From: Leclercia adecarboxylata | Lineage (GTDB): Bacteria; Pseudomonadota; Gammaproteobacteria; Enterobacterales; Enterobacteriaceae | Assembly (NCBI RefSeq): GCF_006874705.1 | Contig: NZ_CP035382.1 | Location: forward strand, 4,030,001 to 4,094,000 | Direction of reading: 5' to 3' | Length of the DNA stretch: 64,000 nucleotides | Part shown: one piece after another, positions 63,609 through 64,000 of the stretch | How the letters are laid out: every line of letters starts with the position of its first letter | Numbering within the stretch: the first letter of the stretch is position 1 | Translations under genes and position numbers: made by a program | The notes under the pieces: model-generated | The model's input: only the letters and a program-made list of their open reading frames with translations | What the model was told of the DNA's origin: nothing | The model's database searches: none

Positions 63609-64000
63609 TTAATCGTTTAAATATTCAGCGCTGGTAAATTGCGGCCAGTGAATTTCCCCCACGCCGTTTAATTCAGGCCGGGCGAATAAAAATCCCTGAA
63701 AACGCTTGATGCCTGCCGATTCAAGCCAGCACCACTCTTCAATTTTCTCGATGCCCTCAGCCACCAGCGCAATCTCCATGTCGGTACAGCAGCTGATAAT
63801 CGACTTCACAATCGCCTGCTTCGGGCCGCTTAAATGGATATTGCTGACAATTTCGCGATCGATTTTCAGTTTATCCGGCTGGAAACGGGTCAACAGCGAC
63901 AGCCCGGCATAGCCAGAGCCAAAATCGTCAATCGCCAGACCAATCCCCGCCGCCCTCAACTGCTTGATGGCGCTGTTAAACTGGTTAAAGCCGGAGATCA
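63609..64000 (-). CDS. EAL-domain cyclic-di-GMP phosphodiesterase (C-terminal part only)
   Basis: C-terminal part of an EAL domain; the gene begins beyond the right edge of the window. 'GIGLAIDDFGSGYAGLSLL' holds the metal-binding DD pair, 'DKLKIDREIV' the catalytic-loop Lys, and 'LVAEGIE' the conserved Glu, so it looks enzymatically competent. 'SGPKQAIVKSIISCC', 'EEWCWLESAGI' and the ending 'GEIHWPQF' closely resemble BLUF-EAL photoreceptor phosphodiesterases (BlrP1/BluF), but the N-terminal half is not visible. Confidence 0.85.
   Translation of the reverse strand, partial: ISGFNQFNSAIKQLRAAGIGLAIDDFGSGYAGLSLLTRFQPDKLKIDREIVSNIHLSGPKQAIVKSIISCCTDMEIALVAEGIEKIEEWCWLESAGIKRFQGFLFARPELNGVGEIHWPQFTSAEYLND

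Overview
The window comes from a gammaproteobacterium of the Enterobacteriaceae, most like the Enterobacter/Leclercia/Lelliottia/Kosakonia group. The evidence is near-identity to E. coli proteins (UxaB, YneE, Tam, DigH, YebG, HipBA), the uxaB-yneE-tam neighbourhood (reordered here), classical REP/BIME palindromes between genes, and an enterobacterial LexA box and Fur box. It is chromosomal. No rRNA, tRNA, CRISPR, insertion sequence or phage genes were seen.

Layout. 1-11.7 kb: uxaB, yneE, an exported alpha/beta hydrolase, an OmpR/EnvZ-type two-component pair, a DipZ-like thiol-redox protein, tam, a NudK-like Nudix hydrolase, a DeoR regulator, a first HipB/HipA-like pair and a small lipoprotein. 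12-21.4 kb: surface genes, namely a large autotransporter with a strong terminator, a BigR-PmpA-PmpB-like sulfur-species module with a palindromic operator, a half-size pilin-like protein, and a four-gene chaperone-usher fimbrial operon with an attenuator after the pilin gene. 21.4-30 kb: RimJ-like acetyltransferase, GrxB-like glutaredoxin, a run of PEP-mutase-like enzyme, Ada, a DapF-like protein and an MFS pump, then SOS-controlled yebG, a second MFS protein and a histidine phosphatase. 30-36.7 kb: LysR/nitronate monooxygenase, LysR/DHA2 pump, haloperoxidase-like hydrolase, PLP aminotransferase. 36.7-39.9 kb: a Fur-controlled YncE-like beta-propeller plus CirA-like TonB receptor operon. 39.9-47 kb: hipBA with four evenly spaced operators, a 20-codon ORF, a 1266-residue three-domain glycan enzyme and a LuxR-type regulator. 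47-55 kb: amidase, a CioAB-type bd oxidase with a 23-residue membrane peptide, digH, a hydrolase, an MFS protein and a VF530-family protein. 55-61.6 kb: a glgX(treX)-treY-treZ trehalose locus. 61.9-64 kb: a chemoreceptor and the C-terminal part of an EAL phosphodiesterase running off the end.

Most interesting points. The DapF-like protein at 24804-25664 keeps the DapF framework but has serine at both catalytic cysteine positions, so it is probably not an ordinary diaminopimelate epimerase. The locus at 41.4-47 kb combines a glycoside hydrolase, a glycosyltransferase and a UDP-galactopyranose-mutase-like flavoenzyme in one reading frame. It is preceded by a 20-codon ORF with a strong Shine-Dalgarno and flanked by duplicated pieces of hipB and of a promoter-like element that also sits in front of the LuxR gene. 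Together these look like a glycan-related accessory module inserted next to hipBA.
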